Below, piece by piece: positions 24,780 to 34,860 of a stretch of 64,000 bases of DNA. The first letter of the stretch is position 1. The number at the start of each line of letters is the position of its first letter. The DNA lies in assembly GCA_014338405.1 (NCBI GenBank), contig JTDE01000247.1, forward strand, positions 84,965 through 148,964, in the 5' to 3' direction. The position numbers and the translations under genes are program-made. A model generated the notes under the pieces. It was given only the letters and a program-made list of their open reading frames with translations. It was not told where the DNA came from and ran no database searches. Source of the DNA: Paragonimus skrjabini miyazakii (lineage: Eukaryota > Platyhelminthes > Trematoda > Plagiorchiida > Troglotrematidae).

Positions 24780-24950
24780 TGATTTGGTTAATTTCAAGTT
24801 GAACATCACCAACAATTCATCGCAGCTGTCGTATTGCCATAGACTTCCCAGTCGGCCCTTTTCGAACAGCAGAAGCACTAGACTCGAGTTTCGCTCTCAT
24901 TAGAGCAGCTCGTCACTAGTACATATCCTTGTCACTGTCGGGACTAGAAC
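24780..24950 (-). repeat. Penelope terminal repeat (variant 2) with hammerhead
   Basis: On the plus strand it runs gatttggttaatttcaag, gttgaacatcaccaacaatt, gcagctgtcg, then agtcggcccttttcg and the hammerhead at 24875-24922. The same order occurs at 42859-43010 and, as a palindrome, at 61590. The outer start (gatttggtt) is shared by 24780 and 61590, which fixes one end of the repeat. Confidence 0.75.
24875..24922 (-). ncRNA. Hammerhead ribozyme motif with C3 changed
   Basis: Minus strand: stem II GCTGCTC...GAGAGC, GAAA, stem III CTCGAG and GTC are all intact. The core box reads GTGACGA instead of CTGACGA (C3 to G), and stem I has one wobble (GTACTA with TAGTGC). Loss of C3 should strongly reduce or abolish cleavage. 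Confidence 0.82.
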
Positions 24951-24959
24951 TCCGGTCAT

Positions 24960-25080
24960 CATCAATCAAATACCGCTCAACAAGTCAATGTTTTCTGTGA
25001 TTTCAACTTGCAGAGAAGTCCTAGTCGATGGGTCATCGATTGGAGTTAACAGACAGTAACTGTGTCTAATCTCAAGAAGG
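24960..25080 (+). repeat. Penelope terminal block, opposite orientation to the adjacent hammerhead
   Basis: Matches 19880-19990 in the same (+) orientation, from ataccgctcaacaagt to gttaacagacagtaactgtgtc. At 19.7 kb this block follows a plus-strand hammerhead; here it follows a minus-strand one, so the two loci differ by an inversion. Confidence 0.65.
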
Positions 25081-25269
25081 TCGACGTATCATAAACGGAA
25101 GCAGAAATTCAAGAAAGTTGAAATGCAATTACAGAACTGAGATTAGTACTTAATAAAATCATGTTATATCCATGTTTTATAAAGTTCGTGCACTATCATC
25201 AACTTTAGTTCTTTGCAAAAACATATGTAAAAGAAAAATGAAAATAATGATCGACTTTAAATCAATCAG

Positions 25270-25700
25270 ATGAGACAAATACCAGATAGATTCAGCTATG
25301 ACTCATGTAATCGCTCGGACTCAGAAGTTATCAGTGCCATTAATCAAAGAAGGTCATCCAATCGGTCTATGTGTAACTGCAAACAATGTTACACAGGAAG
25401 AGCTGAGAGGTGTTTAATCACCAGATTAAGAGAACATTTGACTGAATGGGTACAGAAGTCCATGTTATCGAAGTAAGGCAATATTGTTGAAACACGTAAA
25501 CAACCAGTATTCTTAGTCACTAGACACATAATGACTACTTGCCACGTTATCAATCCAATTTGTGCATTTATAATCTTATTATGTCATCCCAACTGAAAAT
25601 TCTCACAGTTTGCTGAGGCGGTCACAACTCAAACCAGCCTTCTGTATGTAGAAATAATTGTTCATGAACGTGACCATTTCCCTGAAGTGAACTGATTAAC
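25270..25700 (+). pseudogene. Penelope-like GIY-YIG endonuclease and C-terminus (family B)
   Basis: The frame 25270-25476 carries CNCKQCYTGRAERCLITRLR, the second half of a GIY-YIG nuclease (Y-x-G-R...R...EH), the endonuclease that opens the target for PLE insertion. After a stop at 25474 a continuing frame reads NIVETRKQPVFLVTRHIM, CAFIILL and FAEAVTTQ. This matches, block for block, the minus-strand copy at 30631-30939 (ETRKQPVSAIARHIL, CAFRILL, FVEAVAIN). Stops and frame changes show decay. The RT domain is not visible just upstream; instead 24780-25080 is terminal repeat. Confidence 0.8.
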
Positions 25701-26268
25701 TGTTTATCTATCCCCCTAGTTGTTGACAATAGAGCAAACCTTATGCATGGTATTGTCAGTTTGCTACTGATGAGTCAAGAGAAAGTTTTACATATACCAG
25801 TTTTCATGTCCTCATTGGTTTGTCTAGACTTTTCAAAGAAATCAACTGTTTTAAACACCAAATCGACAATTTAACAAACTTTCTAATCAAACTTCGATAA
25901 TTTTCAGAGTATTCAACATTATGAGCTTTGTATTTTGAATTGACTTTGTATTAATATAGCCTGGAGTACAGTTGAATCTGACAAAGACTTCATAAAATCA
26001 AAACAAACCGTACAGAAGAGGCGAGAAGGTTTACAGTCAATGCCTCATTTTTAGTTCAGAAACTTCAAGGTAACTCGGAAACACAAGATAGTCGCGACTA
26101 ACCGAACCAAACTCACAACAGATGGGTCTTAGACGTCCCCAGACCTAACAGTTTAGCACAGTGTCCCCCAACTGATGTAATGTTTTTTGGTTTCTCGTTT
26201 TATTTTTTTAGATTCTTCGCTCTATCCCACTATACTTACATGGAAAAATGTAAGTATATAAATATACA
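25701..26268. other. No recognisable gene
   Basis: AT-rich with no frame of note. The string ctactgatgag near 25765 resembles a hammerhead core box but is not followed by a stem II and GAAA in register. The segment ends at an assembly gap. Confidence 0.4.
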
Positions 26269-26368
26269 NNNNNNNNNNNNNNNNNNNNNNNNNNNNNNNN
26301 NNNNNNNNNNNNNNNNNNNNNNNNNNNNNNNNNNNNNNNNNNNNNNNNNNNNNNNNNNNNNNNNNNNN
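26269..26368. other. Assembly gap (100 N)
   Basis: Exactly 100 N, probably a default placeholder rather than a measured length. The frame that crosses it is an artefact. Confidence 0.99.
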
Positions 26369-26908
26369 CGTTGTTGTTCTTCACCTAATTTGCCATTTTC
26401 ACTCTTCACCCCCACCCCAATAGTGTCATATATATGTTCCTGGTTATTATTGTTTGGTACTGAAGAGGCAATACGAAGTGCTAGTATCTACTGCTATGTC
26501 CAAAAGTAAAATTGTAACCAGCAGGCCAGACAGATCCAACTTTTGGCCGCCAGGTCAGTGCCGGCGGATAACCAAACGTATGGCCTGACAGGTATGCTTT
26601 GATGGTTTCCATTCGATTGGTAGATGGTCCACATAATTTCTCTAACCCTCATGATGATTGGTCAACATATAGCTTGGTCACTAGCCCTGTGACAGAAGAC
26701 TAGCCACTGCCAAGCCTCGTCTGTTCACTGAACGGTGATTGGCTACGAGAAGCTCGTGACCGATCAATCGTGCAAGCCTGACCCACGTGATGCAGCCACC
26801 GCAGTCTGTAGGTGTGCTGTTGGTTTTACACGTTACGTTTTGTGTCAATAGTGTGAACATTGCAAACTTCTGATTGTTTATTTTACTCTTGGGTTATACT
26901 CCGTCACT
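26369..26908. other. Upstream flank of the MPPED-like exon
   Basis: About 540 bases between the gap and the only convincing coding exon. No clear TATA box or CpG-rich stretch. AG acceptor candidates lie at 26930-26931 (aaaatag) and, within the open frame, at 26948-26949 (cattgcag), so the true coding start may be a splice acceptor rather than the ATG at 26909. No tRNA or repeat match was noticed. Confidence 0.35.
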
Positions 26909-27904
26909 GTGTTGAAAATAGCCAACCATCACACGAACGCTCATTGCAGGCCATTTTCTCGCCAACAAGTTAGTAAGATACGCCAAAAAAATCGGCATAC
27001 AATCGCGATTAGAAAACAGAATGAATCAGACTCGCTGGCGAGGTCCAAACCCAATTATTTTGTCGATTCTGGTCTGGCGACCGCGCTACTCAGCTACCGA
27101 AACTTGAATGTGTATGTGGTAGGGGCAGTTGGACACCCAAAAGCTCGAATCGTTCGTATTGTGCACATTTCCGACACCAGAGGCACTCATGAAGCATATA
27201 CAGATCATATACCGCGAGGTAACATACTGATTCACTCGGGAGATTTTGCTTCAAGTCCGCCTTCACGTGGTTTTCGATTACCCGGCTGGTGTCACCAGCT
27301 GACTAACAATTTGTCCCGTCTGAAAAAAGACGGTCGAACTTCGACTGGCTGGCGTGAACAGGTCGAAGAACTGGAAACATTTTTCTCAAAACAGCCACAT
27401 GACTTCAAAATTTTCATTCCTGGCTGTTGGGACAATTGGTACGCCAGCTCTAAACATGATATGCCCACACCAGAGAAAATTCAGTCTCTCCTGAAATCGG
27501 CTATCTACCTCGAAGATGCATGGTGTCGCGTACTTGGACTTACAATTTATGGGACCTCATGGACCGCCGCTGATGATCTAAGATCTGAAGATGGTGTGTT
27601 CGTTAGACGATACTGGAATAGGCTATTCCAGACAAGGCGACGTAAACATTCCAATGAGGTTTACAGTGCAAGTTACGTTCCTCATTCCTCTCTTGTGACT
27701 ATTCCCAACCACAGCTCTCATTCTTTCCCAGAACAGGGGTCTCCCCCAGTGATTGATCCAAGGGGTGACGGTTTCGTGTTGCCCGATATCACGGACGTGG
27801 CTTTGCAATGGGAGCGAATTCCGGATAATACGGACGTTGTCGTCACTCACATGCCGGCTTGGCGTCAAGAGCTTTTTGTACATATTGTCGAACGTATCAA
27901 GTGA
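26909..27904 (+). CDS. MPPED/UPF0046-like metallophosphoesterase, exon or retrocopy, with altered active site
   Basis: 331 open codons, far longer than any non-element frame here. Residues 80-320 follow the MPPED1/MPPED2 class: IVRIVHISDTRG (81-92), GNILIHSGDF (104-113), KIFIPGCWDNW (167-177), LTIYGTSW (211-218), WERIPDNTDVVVTHMPA (301-317). These enzymes are binuclear-metal phosphodiesterases. Of the expected ligands, Asp89, Asp112 and His314 are present; the His of Asp-x-His is Arg91, and Gly-Asn-His-Glu is Gly-Cys-Trp-Asp (172-175). Residues 220-290 hold insertions relative to vertebrate MPPED2. The frame reaches a stop at 27902, but a consensus donor (AA|GTGAGT, 27900/27901) suggests that it splices on to an exon encoding the final Gly-His-x-His region, which I could not find downstream. 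The ATG start is uncertain. Either a pseudoenzyme paralogue or a young pseudogene. Confidence 0.75.
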   Translation: MLKIANHHTNAHCRPFSRQQVSKIRQKNRHTIAIRKQNESDSLARSKPNYFVDSGLATALLSYRNLNVYVVGAVGHPKARIVRIVHISDTRGTHEAYTDHIPRGNILIHSGDFASSPPSRGFRLPGWCHQLTNNLSRLKKDGRTSTGWREQVEELETFFSKQPHDFKIFIPGCWDNWYASSKHDMPTPEKIQSLLKSAIYLEDAWCRVLGLTIYGTSWTAADDLRSEDGVFVRRYWNRLFQTRRRKHSNEVYSASYVPHSSLVTIPNHSSHSFPEQGSPPVIDPRGDGFVLPDITDVALQWERIPDNTDVVVTHMPAWRQELFVHIVERIK

Positions 27905-27906
27905 GT
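27901..27906 (+). promoter_or_regulatory. Candidate 5' splice donor GTGAGT
   Basis: A consensus donor overlaps the apparent stop codon of the MPPED-like frame. Use of it would remove the stop and leave a phase-2 exon end. Family members continue about 70-90 residues beyond this point with the last metal-binding motif, which supports splicing rather than termination. Confidence 0.55.
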
Positions 27907-29540
27907 TTCTTTTCTTATTCATGTGACCATATATCTCAAGATTTCCCCCCTACTTGATTTCATGTTATCACATTTTAAATTGGTGCATTCTCTCGTGTTC
28001 CTCGCCTGTTTAACTATTTGTGTTAAATCAGTTCAACCTTCGCTATTTCAATCAGAAGCTGGCTATCACCTCTTTCTGTCAACTAGCTGTATCGATACAT
28101 CTATAAGTTTAAGACTGAGTTTACCGCTTCTCGGTCACAAGCCGTTCATTTCCTTATTACAGACCAGGCTATATATTGTCCAGCTTTTCAAATAGGAACA
28201 ACAGTGGTCACTATAACCCGGGCTCGAATCCGATTGGAATCGGGCGTGATTACTACGGTGTTTTTCTTTCTACATGTAGATAGTGTATATGGTATTTCGC
28301 ATTACTGTATCATATTTTACACGCACCTGTCTTGAGAATAAGCATTGCGTTCTTGTAAAGATAACCTTTCGGGGGTTAGTATTGTCGGATGGAAAAACGA
28401 TTTACATGCAGTCGAACTAGTGACGACTGTGTAAATTCAAACTGAACATGTTTCACTCATGTCCTCAATTATCCCATAAATTATCGCTGTCCTTTTCTTC
28501 CACCTGAATTCATTGCCATGACAACCTGAAGGTCCCATTAATTAGCGTGTGTAATTCACAGTTGAATGAGTTGAACCGGTTGTTTCATGTCTGCTAGACT
28601 GTATTTTTATGGGATCCCTTCATTCAGCTAGGTTTCTCCGATTTTTGGAGCAGACGACATGAACCATCAGCACAACTATGGAATATAAGTCATAATCGGC
28701 ATCAAGCCGTCAGTAAACCAAGGGCGATTAATGTAACGAGTCCATGAAACCCTCTGTTACAGCTATATTTAGTGGTCTAATCAACCAGATAAGGAAAACG
28801 ATTATGAATATAATAACGGCAAAGGAAAATTTTGGCAAGAAAAATGGGGGCCCAACTGTGTGTATAAATAAAACGAAAGACGTGCCGGTAAAAATAGAAC
28901 GACTGACTAACAAGTCGAGACCCTTTAAGTTGACATGGTCATCACACACGAAGGAAGGACTGTCAGAGGGTACGTGCGGATGGCGTCGGATAAATAATTC
29001 CACATACTGCGCAGAATGGCAAAACGTTGAGTGCTGCACGGTTAGCAGATACTCGGATCTAAAACATTTCACCGTGCAATTACTTCAGTAGTCAGAAAAT
29101 TTACCCCAAAAGAGTAGACAGAGATGGTACGCGGAAACTTCCGTTTTATTGTTATAACCAGTCAAATTCAAAAAATGGTGAAGTTGCTTTCAAACAAAAG
29201 TACACATGAAGTTAACAAAACGGTGTATATAAGACGTACAAAAATGAATTACAAAATATAACCTTGAAATGTGAATACTAAATATATCAACTCGTGATGC
29301 CGTATGATTTATGTTACATGTAAGCTTTCAGGCGAATTGATCTCAATACTTTGAATATATGCTGTTGGGGATTTTTTGCATTAGGCACTCTTTCCTCTAT
29401 TTTTTTCTTACTCCCAGTGATTCTATTTCTTAGTTGAATTCTTTGTTTGTTGTTGACTAGTGGAGAATGTTGAGACTGCTAGCATCCATTTGTAGTTTAC
29501 ACATCTGAGTAAACTTTCTTGACTAATCTCTTTTGAGAAG
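27907..29540. other. No recognisable gene; possible intron
   Basis: If the donor at 27901 is used, this is intron sequence. A 115-codon frame (28744-29091, plus) faces a 114-codon frame on the other strand (28728-29072); neither has a known motif. A string ggctcgaatcc at 28215 looks like a tRNA B box but has no paired arms around it. Confidence 0.35.
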
Positions 29541-29584
29541 AACTATTAGACTCTAGTTTCGTTTCTGTAAAAACTCATTAGTGC
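29541..29584 (-). ncRNA. Hammerhead ribozyme motif, degenerate
   Basis: Minus strand keeps ATGCACTAATGAG (core box with losses), GAAACTAGAGTC (GAAA, altered stem III and GTC) and TAATAG in place of TAGTGC. Stem II has decayed. It lies downstream of, and in the same orientation as, the PLE coding fragment at 30631-31234, the arrangement expected for a PLE with its 3' terminal repeat. Confidence 0.5.
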
Positions 29585-29950
29585 ATATATTTGCCTCGAT
29601 CAGAACTTACAGTCTGGTACAGAGCCATGTAAGGTTAGGTTGTTTACAACCAGGGTAACACGCCTAAATGTTCACCTCATTCATTTGTGAGTAACGCTCA
29701 GAGTGCTGGATCATAGGGAAGACAAGCTTGGATAATCGTATAAATTAGGATGCTCCAAAATGACTTGAATTACAAATTAAACCACTGTAGTTGTTGACAG
29801 TCAGTATACAGCATCTAAAACAAAGGATATGGTGACATTTCTTTGCGATTTGGCCATCATATTCCACAATCCCTCCTGTGTGCCGACGTTTTGGTTACGC
29901 CGTTAGTCATCATCCTCAGCTGTTAGCCCCCATACTTTCGCCCTTTACGT
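29585..29950 (-). repeat. Penelope 3' terminal region
   Basis: Contains tcatttgtgagtaacgctcag (about 29680), also found downstream of the hammerheads at 43120, 48730 and (reverse) 59645. Also contains gacgttttggttacgccgtt followed by catcatcctcag (29888-29920). The latter, read on the minus strand, resembles the 3' region of PLEs (an aacgtcgg-type string after the ORF). Together with the ORF at 30631-31234 this gives the order ORF, 3' region, ribozyme. Confidence 0.5.
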
Positions 29951-30630
29951 TTGTCTACACTCTCAACTTCGGTTCCGTGGATCATTGGTTGTCATATGTT
30001 CATTCGTTCAACTTGCGTGATAAGTCACTAGTAATTAACGGGGACAGTTAGTGTTTTCTGTCGAGGCGATCGGATGATTTAAACGTTACCCACAAGAGCA
30101 TATGACCGAGTGTTTATTTTTGACAGTGATTCGACCGTGCCTGATGATAGATCATTGGAGCAGCTACCAGCCCGGTTGCTTCATAAGCGTGGGTGCTAGT
30201 CATGGCCAGGACGTGTGGACCAGTAGTGAGTTCCAGCAATAGGGAAACTGGAGTCTGGCGCTTGTTTTTCCGAAGGATGCTGGTCGGAACTGTTTATTTT
30301 AGTGTGGAAATACCAGGCAGTCCAATTTTCTTGCGTACACGTTTTGGTATGTGCTGCAGAGGGTTTTAGTTTCAACTACTGACGTCATTCTTGATGTTTA
30401 TGTTGGTGAACAGTGCCCGCTGCCATCGAGGTTTTCATATATATTCGTGGAGATGTGGTAGTAATGAACTGTTGCACACGTGTTTCTTGTCGATGTAACA
30501 ATTCGGTTGTTTAGAACAGTTCGTTCCCTTCAGAAGTTTGAACAACACTGTTAGAGCACGAAAACTGGTAGATGCAAGCATTTCGTATTGACTTATCAGT
30601 ACCAAATTTACAATAACATGAAACGGTTTT

Positions 30631-31234
30631 TTATATCGAACAGTTTCGAGGTGGGTTGGGTGGATAGTCGATTGATGTGTTAGGAAAGGTCACTAAGTCC
30701 AAGGCAGGGTCAAGTTCACGAACAATTGTTTCTGAACACACAGGCTTCAGTCGATTGATTGCGACAGCCTCAACAAACCGCAAGAATCTTGGACTGGAAT
30801 GACGTAATAAGATTCTGAATGCACATGCCGGATCGATGACGTGACCAAAGGTCAGGATGTGTCTTGCGATTGCGGACACTGGTTGTTTGCGTGTTTCGAC
30901 AACATTGCCGTGCTTCGGTAATACTGAGTTCTGCACCACACTTGCCTAAATGGTAATGATTGTCAGCTTTATTCAATATGCGAACCGCTGCCATGCTGCT
31001 CTCAAAAACAGCTTTTTGTCTTGCGATGGTCAGTACTTGTTTGTATGACAATATAGCATCAACGAAATCCACTGATGTATTACTGTCCATGATGATGGTA
31101 ATGATACTAACACTCGTTTTATGATCCAAACGTTTACCAGACTGCACACTTGCCCTCGTCTGACAATGTGTCGGGGTGTCACAGTCAATAGGACTTGACA
31201 TACCGCTTTCTGGAGGAGTTCTAGCCTGCTTCAA
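30631..31234 (-). pseudogene. Penelope-like endonuclease and C-terminus (family B)
   Basis: Two overlapping minus-strand frames. The upstream one (30770-31234) includes YHLGKCGAELSITEARQC, a worn GIY-YIG tail. The downstream one (30631-30939) reads ETRKQPVSAIARHILTFGH, CAFRILLRHS and RFLRFVEAVAIN, the PLE post-endonuclease block. A frame change joins them near 30900. The C-terminal wording matches the plus-strand copy at 25270-25700 and differs from the 1347-1799 copy. RT is missing, so it is 5'-truncated. Confidence 0.78.
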
Positions 31235-32858
31235 CTTGTTTGATCTATCAGTCCTCCATTTTGGTTATATGCAGTGTTATACCGCGCGGTGCTTACCGCA
31301 ATCCCACACGTTTCATAATTGAGTTATCACGTGTTCATCTGTCAGTCATCCGTACGTGTTTATTGTACTATACTTGCGAACTCGTGCAATTATTCGTTAG
31401 CCACATTATTTTGTATACACCCGGACATTTACGCCCTAGATTCAATCTTGTTAAGGCTTCGAACTATTGCAGTGATTAAACCACAGCATACAATGCTGGT
31501 GTCATTGAGGCGCACTCAGGATAGCGGACTAACTTCTGAACATGAAACTTTCCCACATTGTCTCATTTCATCACCAGTGCCCCTATGTTGTCTCATGTTG
31601 CTTTCTACATGCCCAACATGTCTCTTTGACCAAACACACTTGCCCATCTGCCATCCCATTCACGGTCCAACATATGTGTGCGTTCGAGTGTTCGTGTGTG
31701 TATGTGAGAGGACTGACCGGTTTGACTCATCTACCGGCGTCCTTCCCATCGCCCAACCATCACGTTGCCCACGCAGATGGTTGAATAGGACATACGTCCT
31801 TTGTGTTTGGCCGGAGTCAGACAATTGTGACATTTCTACTGTCCGCGTTGTTCTGTTCGTTCCGTTCGCTCTGGATGAGCCATCTGACTAGCCATATTGT
31901 CCTTCGACAACGTTTTAAAAGAGTGACAGCGTAGACCCTCTCATTTGTATTCAACTTGCTATTTTGTGACCCGCATTTACAGTTGACCTTCCGAGTTCGT
32001 TTTGATTGGCTCTCGGCTGCAACTACTACTCTACTGCAGTAAATTCGAAGGATGCACAACTAATGGTTGCGTTGGTAACCAAGACTTACATTTGATTAGT
32101 AGCATTGCTTACGAAAAGCTAATACACATTCTACAGCTCAGCAGGCCTCATGGTGGTCAAAGTGTATGCATTCTGCACCTTCCTTATAGAGAGCAAGAGA
32201 GCTATGTTACACGGTTGGAAGTATTTTATGCTCCAAATCCAGTGGAATCAATTTGAAAACACGTTTATCTCATCTGACATACTTTCCCATTCCAATTTGT
32301 CCTTGATTTTCTTCCATTTTAATTATCTCTTAATACTGCTGGACATTTATCGACTCTTCTGTTTTCCATTGCCCGTCAAAGAATGTTTCACTTGAGCATG
32401 TGTGACACTGTTCAGTCCTATCCTTGTAGGAAGCCAGTTTTACCCTAGCGACTCGTTTTGACCACGTCCCCTCGGATCCGAGTGCGAATGTTCGATATGA
32501 ATTTCTGGAACTATTTGTCATGTGATCACATTGATGTTTAACTAACATACAGACTTTGGATGATGAAAAAATCCTTACTTGGAAACAGAGGGAATGGAAC
32601 CTAGTTGCTAAAACGTCCACGTCAGCTCTCAAACATACTACATCAACCATGAAATCAAGTAACCGAGCTACAGGTGAGAGTAACACGACATCTGCAAGAT
32701 GTCGTGTTTGCAACTTTTGTTTCTCCCTCTCATTAATTACACTCTATAGACAGCTTACCAGAACAACGACACCATTAGCGCGATTTGCCATCCACCCGTA
32801 ACGTCTCCTGCCTTATGACTCTGTGAGTCGTTGGGAGACCAGCCCTATCATTAGTAAT
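31235..32858. other. No recognisable gene
   Basis: The longest frame is 31319-31891 (+), 190 codons. It is rich in Cys, Ser and Leu, without domain motifs, and overlaps several other open frames, so I judge it chance or an unrecognised repeat. A 127-codon minus frame (32330-32713) is equally anonymous. If any host exon is missed in this window, 31319-31891 is the first place to test. Confidence 0.35.
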
Positions 32859-33119
32859 TTACCCGTTGTCAAGTGACTTCGTCTCTTTGAGCCTAAACAC
32901 CGTTTGTCCACTCTGTCGATCAACCATATCTTCGGCAACAAGTGCTCGACATGGCACACGCCAAGATAGCATCCTCCACACATAGTCTAACAGTCTGTGT
33001 TTATGTATAGTTAACGATTGAGCAAACAGATTCGTGTGGTCCTCACTACCAGATTTTCGCCCTGTATCGAATTTATGGTGAAGATTTAGGTTCTCTGAAC
33101 GACCATGTTTCGCAGCCAT
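32859..33119 (-). pseudogene. LINE C-terminal fragment
   Basis: The minus frame reads HKHRLLDYVWRMLSWRVPCR, ALVAEDMVDRQSGQTVF. This fits the post-RT block of the window's LINE family and relatives (HRLRW-GHVLRM---R-P-RAL--E-----GGQ). The match is worn and lacks the RT and 3' tail. It is a second, more diverged LINE lineage or an older copy. Confidence 0.5.
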
Positions 33120-33794
33120 GGAATAACACCGTTCAACAATCGTTTAGTAAACACGACTCTTAAGCGTCATGGCGATGTTCATCTGTCCTCAGAGGTGTCC
33201 TCAATCATGTCCATCTTTAGATATGATGGGCTGCCGACTAAGTCATTACAAGTTACAGTTTCATGCCGGGTTAAAAATGAACTGACTGGATTTTGTGCGG
33301 GTAAGTCAAGAGAATCTCGTGAATCGTAGTATGATGTTACTTATCACCATCCCGATGGGCAGAACGCAGAACATGAAATCTGAAACTGACAATAGTCAGC
33401 CCTGAAGCAAGTGACCAATATTTGTATGGTTTGGTTAAAGCAACCCTGCTTATTGCAGGTCTACCTTGGGCAGACTCAATATCTTACACACAATCGTGTA
33501 TGAAATCAAAAAGAACTCCTAGTCTAAATGCATAGCACGTGATAATTGTAGGTTCTACCGTTGAATAACGAGTGCAAATGGTAGGCAAGTTGTAATGAAT
33601 TCCTATCGTCTCTGATTGTATCTGTGATTTAGCTATCCACGCATAGTATCGTTTATATTATTGGAATAAGTGAATTAAAACGATTGCACACATTTGTGAT
33701 AAGCTGTAACATATAATGTACTAAGACCATGCTATCGAAGGCCTGTCGTAACCAACAGAAACACTGATTAATGCATGAAATGAATAATTTTGAT
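33120..33794. other. No recognisable feature
   Basis: No open frame beyond 74 codons and no repeat match noticed. Confidence 0.4.
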
Positions 33795-33975
33795 GATGAT
33801 GATTACTGGTAAGTAGTCCGGTATTTGACTGAATACATAGGTGATCGTAGTTCCTTCTCGCTCTCTCGTTTTGCCTGATTAGCATAGCAAAAATCGGGAT
33901 TCGAACCTAGGCCCACATTTTCACTAAGCAACGTTGTTGATCACTGTCACTATCTCCACACCAAGCACTTTTATG
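33795..33975 (-). repeat. Possible tRNA-derived SINE
   Basis: On the minus strand a good B box (ggttcgaatcc, 33907-33897) lies about 40-60 bases downstream of an A-box-like gtggagatagtgac (33960 region), and the sequence ends in atcatcatcatc (33795-33808). Head with Pol III boxes and trinucleotide tail is the layout of a SINE that uses a LINE 3' end. The T stem has mismatches and there is only one copy in the window, so this is tentative. Confidence 0.4.
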
Positions 33976-34508
33976 CACAAATGAGGGCACGTGTTTTAAC
34001 AATCATTTAATTGAGAACTGTTTGTGGGTCTTAAGTAAAAATGCGTGTGCTGCCATGGTTTTCAAATATCAATCTGGAAATGGTGTTCTGCTTGCGAATG
34101 CACTAGTTCCTACTGACCTCTGTTTGAACTATCAGATATAAAGCGGTTTGTCTCTATAAGCCGTTTGACATATTCTCTATGGTCAATGTTTTATCGATTG
34201 TCATTTGACTGTAGTCTTCAGCCATGTTGACCCCATTCAATTGTTCTTTAAATTCAGATCTTGTTTCTACGTTCAGAGGTTGTTTCAGGAAAGAGAAAGA
34301 TCTTTGCTTATGTGTACTTGTGTTGGTCAGTGAAAAATTGCATTGGACGGTTTCTAGGTGTAAAGAAAAGGTGAATGGAACAAAATAAAAGATAAATTCA
34401 ACGAATCTACTGGCTGCAATTATTGCAATTGCGAACACTAATACATTGAAACAATATTTGGTCAAATAAACACTCTTAACGATCTGTGGGACTGTGTCAG
34501 AATAACGA
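33976..34508. other. No recognisable feature; possible LINE 3' flank
   Basis: A 166-codon minus frame (34154-34654) overlaps the LINE fragment below in another frame. Its product has no motif of its own, so I treat it as a shadow plus flank. Confidence 0.4.
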
Positions 34509-34860
34509 TTAACAAACTTGTAATTCTGGATTGTGTAATATTTTAAAACTGTCAACCAATTTAGCCATGACCACAGAGTTGGGCAGTGCGTTCCAATGTG
34601 AACAGACCTTAACTGTGAAGCAGTTCTGTTTAAAGAGTAACCTGTCTGTTTCATTATCCAGTTTCAAAGAGTGGCCTCGTAAATGTTCATCTTTATTTAG
34701 TGGGAGGAGGTGTGCTAATGGATGACCGGGTGTGTGAAGTATTATGTAGTTAAGACTTAGATCTCCCCTGAGATGTCCGTAATTCACTGTGAATTGACCT
34801 CATTCTGCCAGTCATTCCGAATGCGGAATTTTTTCTGAGCTCCATAATTCCTGTAGTGAC
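34509..34860 (-). pseudogene. CR1/Jockey-type LINE C-terminus
   Basis: The minus frame 34509-34787 reads HLRGDLSLNYIILH, LRGHSLKLDNETDRLLFKQN, WNALPNSVVMAKLVDSFK. This matches the C-terminal signature of Jockey/CR1-type LINEs (RRLRGDLI..Y, RGH..KL, WN.LP..VV.A.S...FK..LD). It is clearly a different family from the LINE at 5080-7395. The upstream RT is not seen. Confidence 0.75.

Noticed and set aside
25760..25790. Hammerhead-like string ctactgatgagtcaagagaaag
   Set aside because: Contains CTGATGAG and GAAA-like text, but there is no stem II of adequate length, no GUC plus stem I partner in register, and the flanks do not match the terminal repeat.
26180..26509. 109-codon frame
   Set aside because: Crosses the 100-N gap, with no motif on either side.
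28195..28245. Possible SINE or tRNA gene (B-box-like ggctcgaatcc)
   Set aside because: Only the B-box text and a weak gtggtca upstream; no paired arms, tail or second copy.
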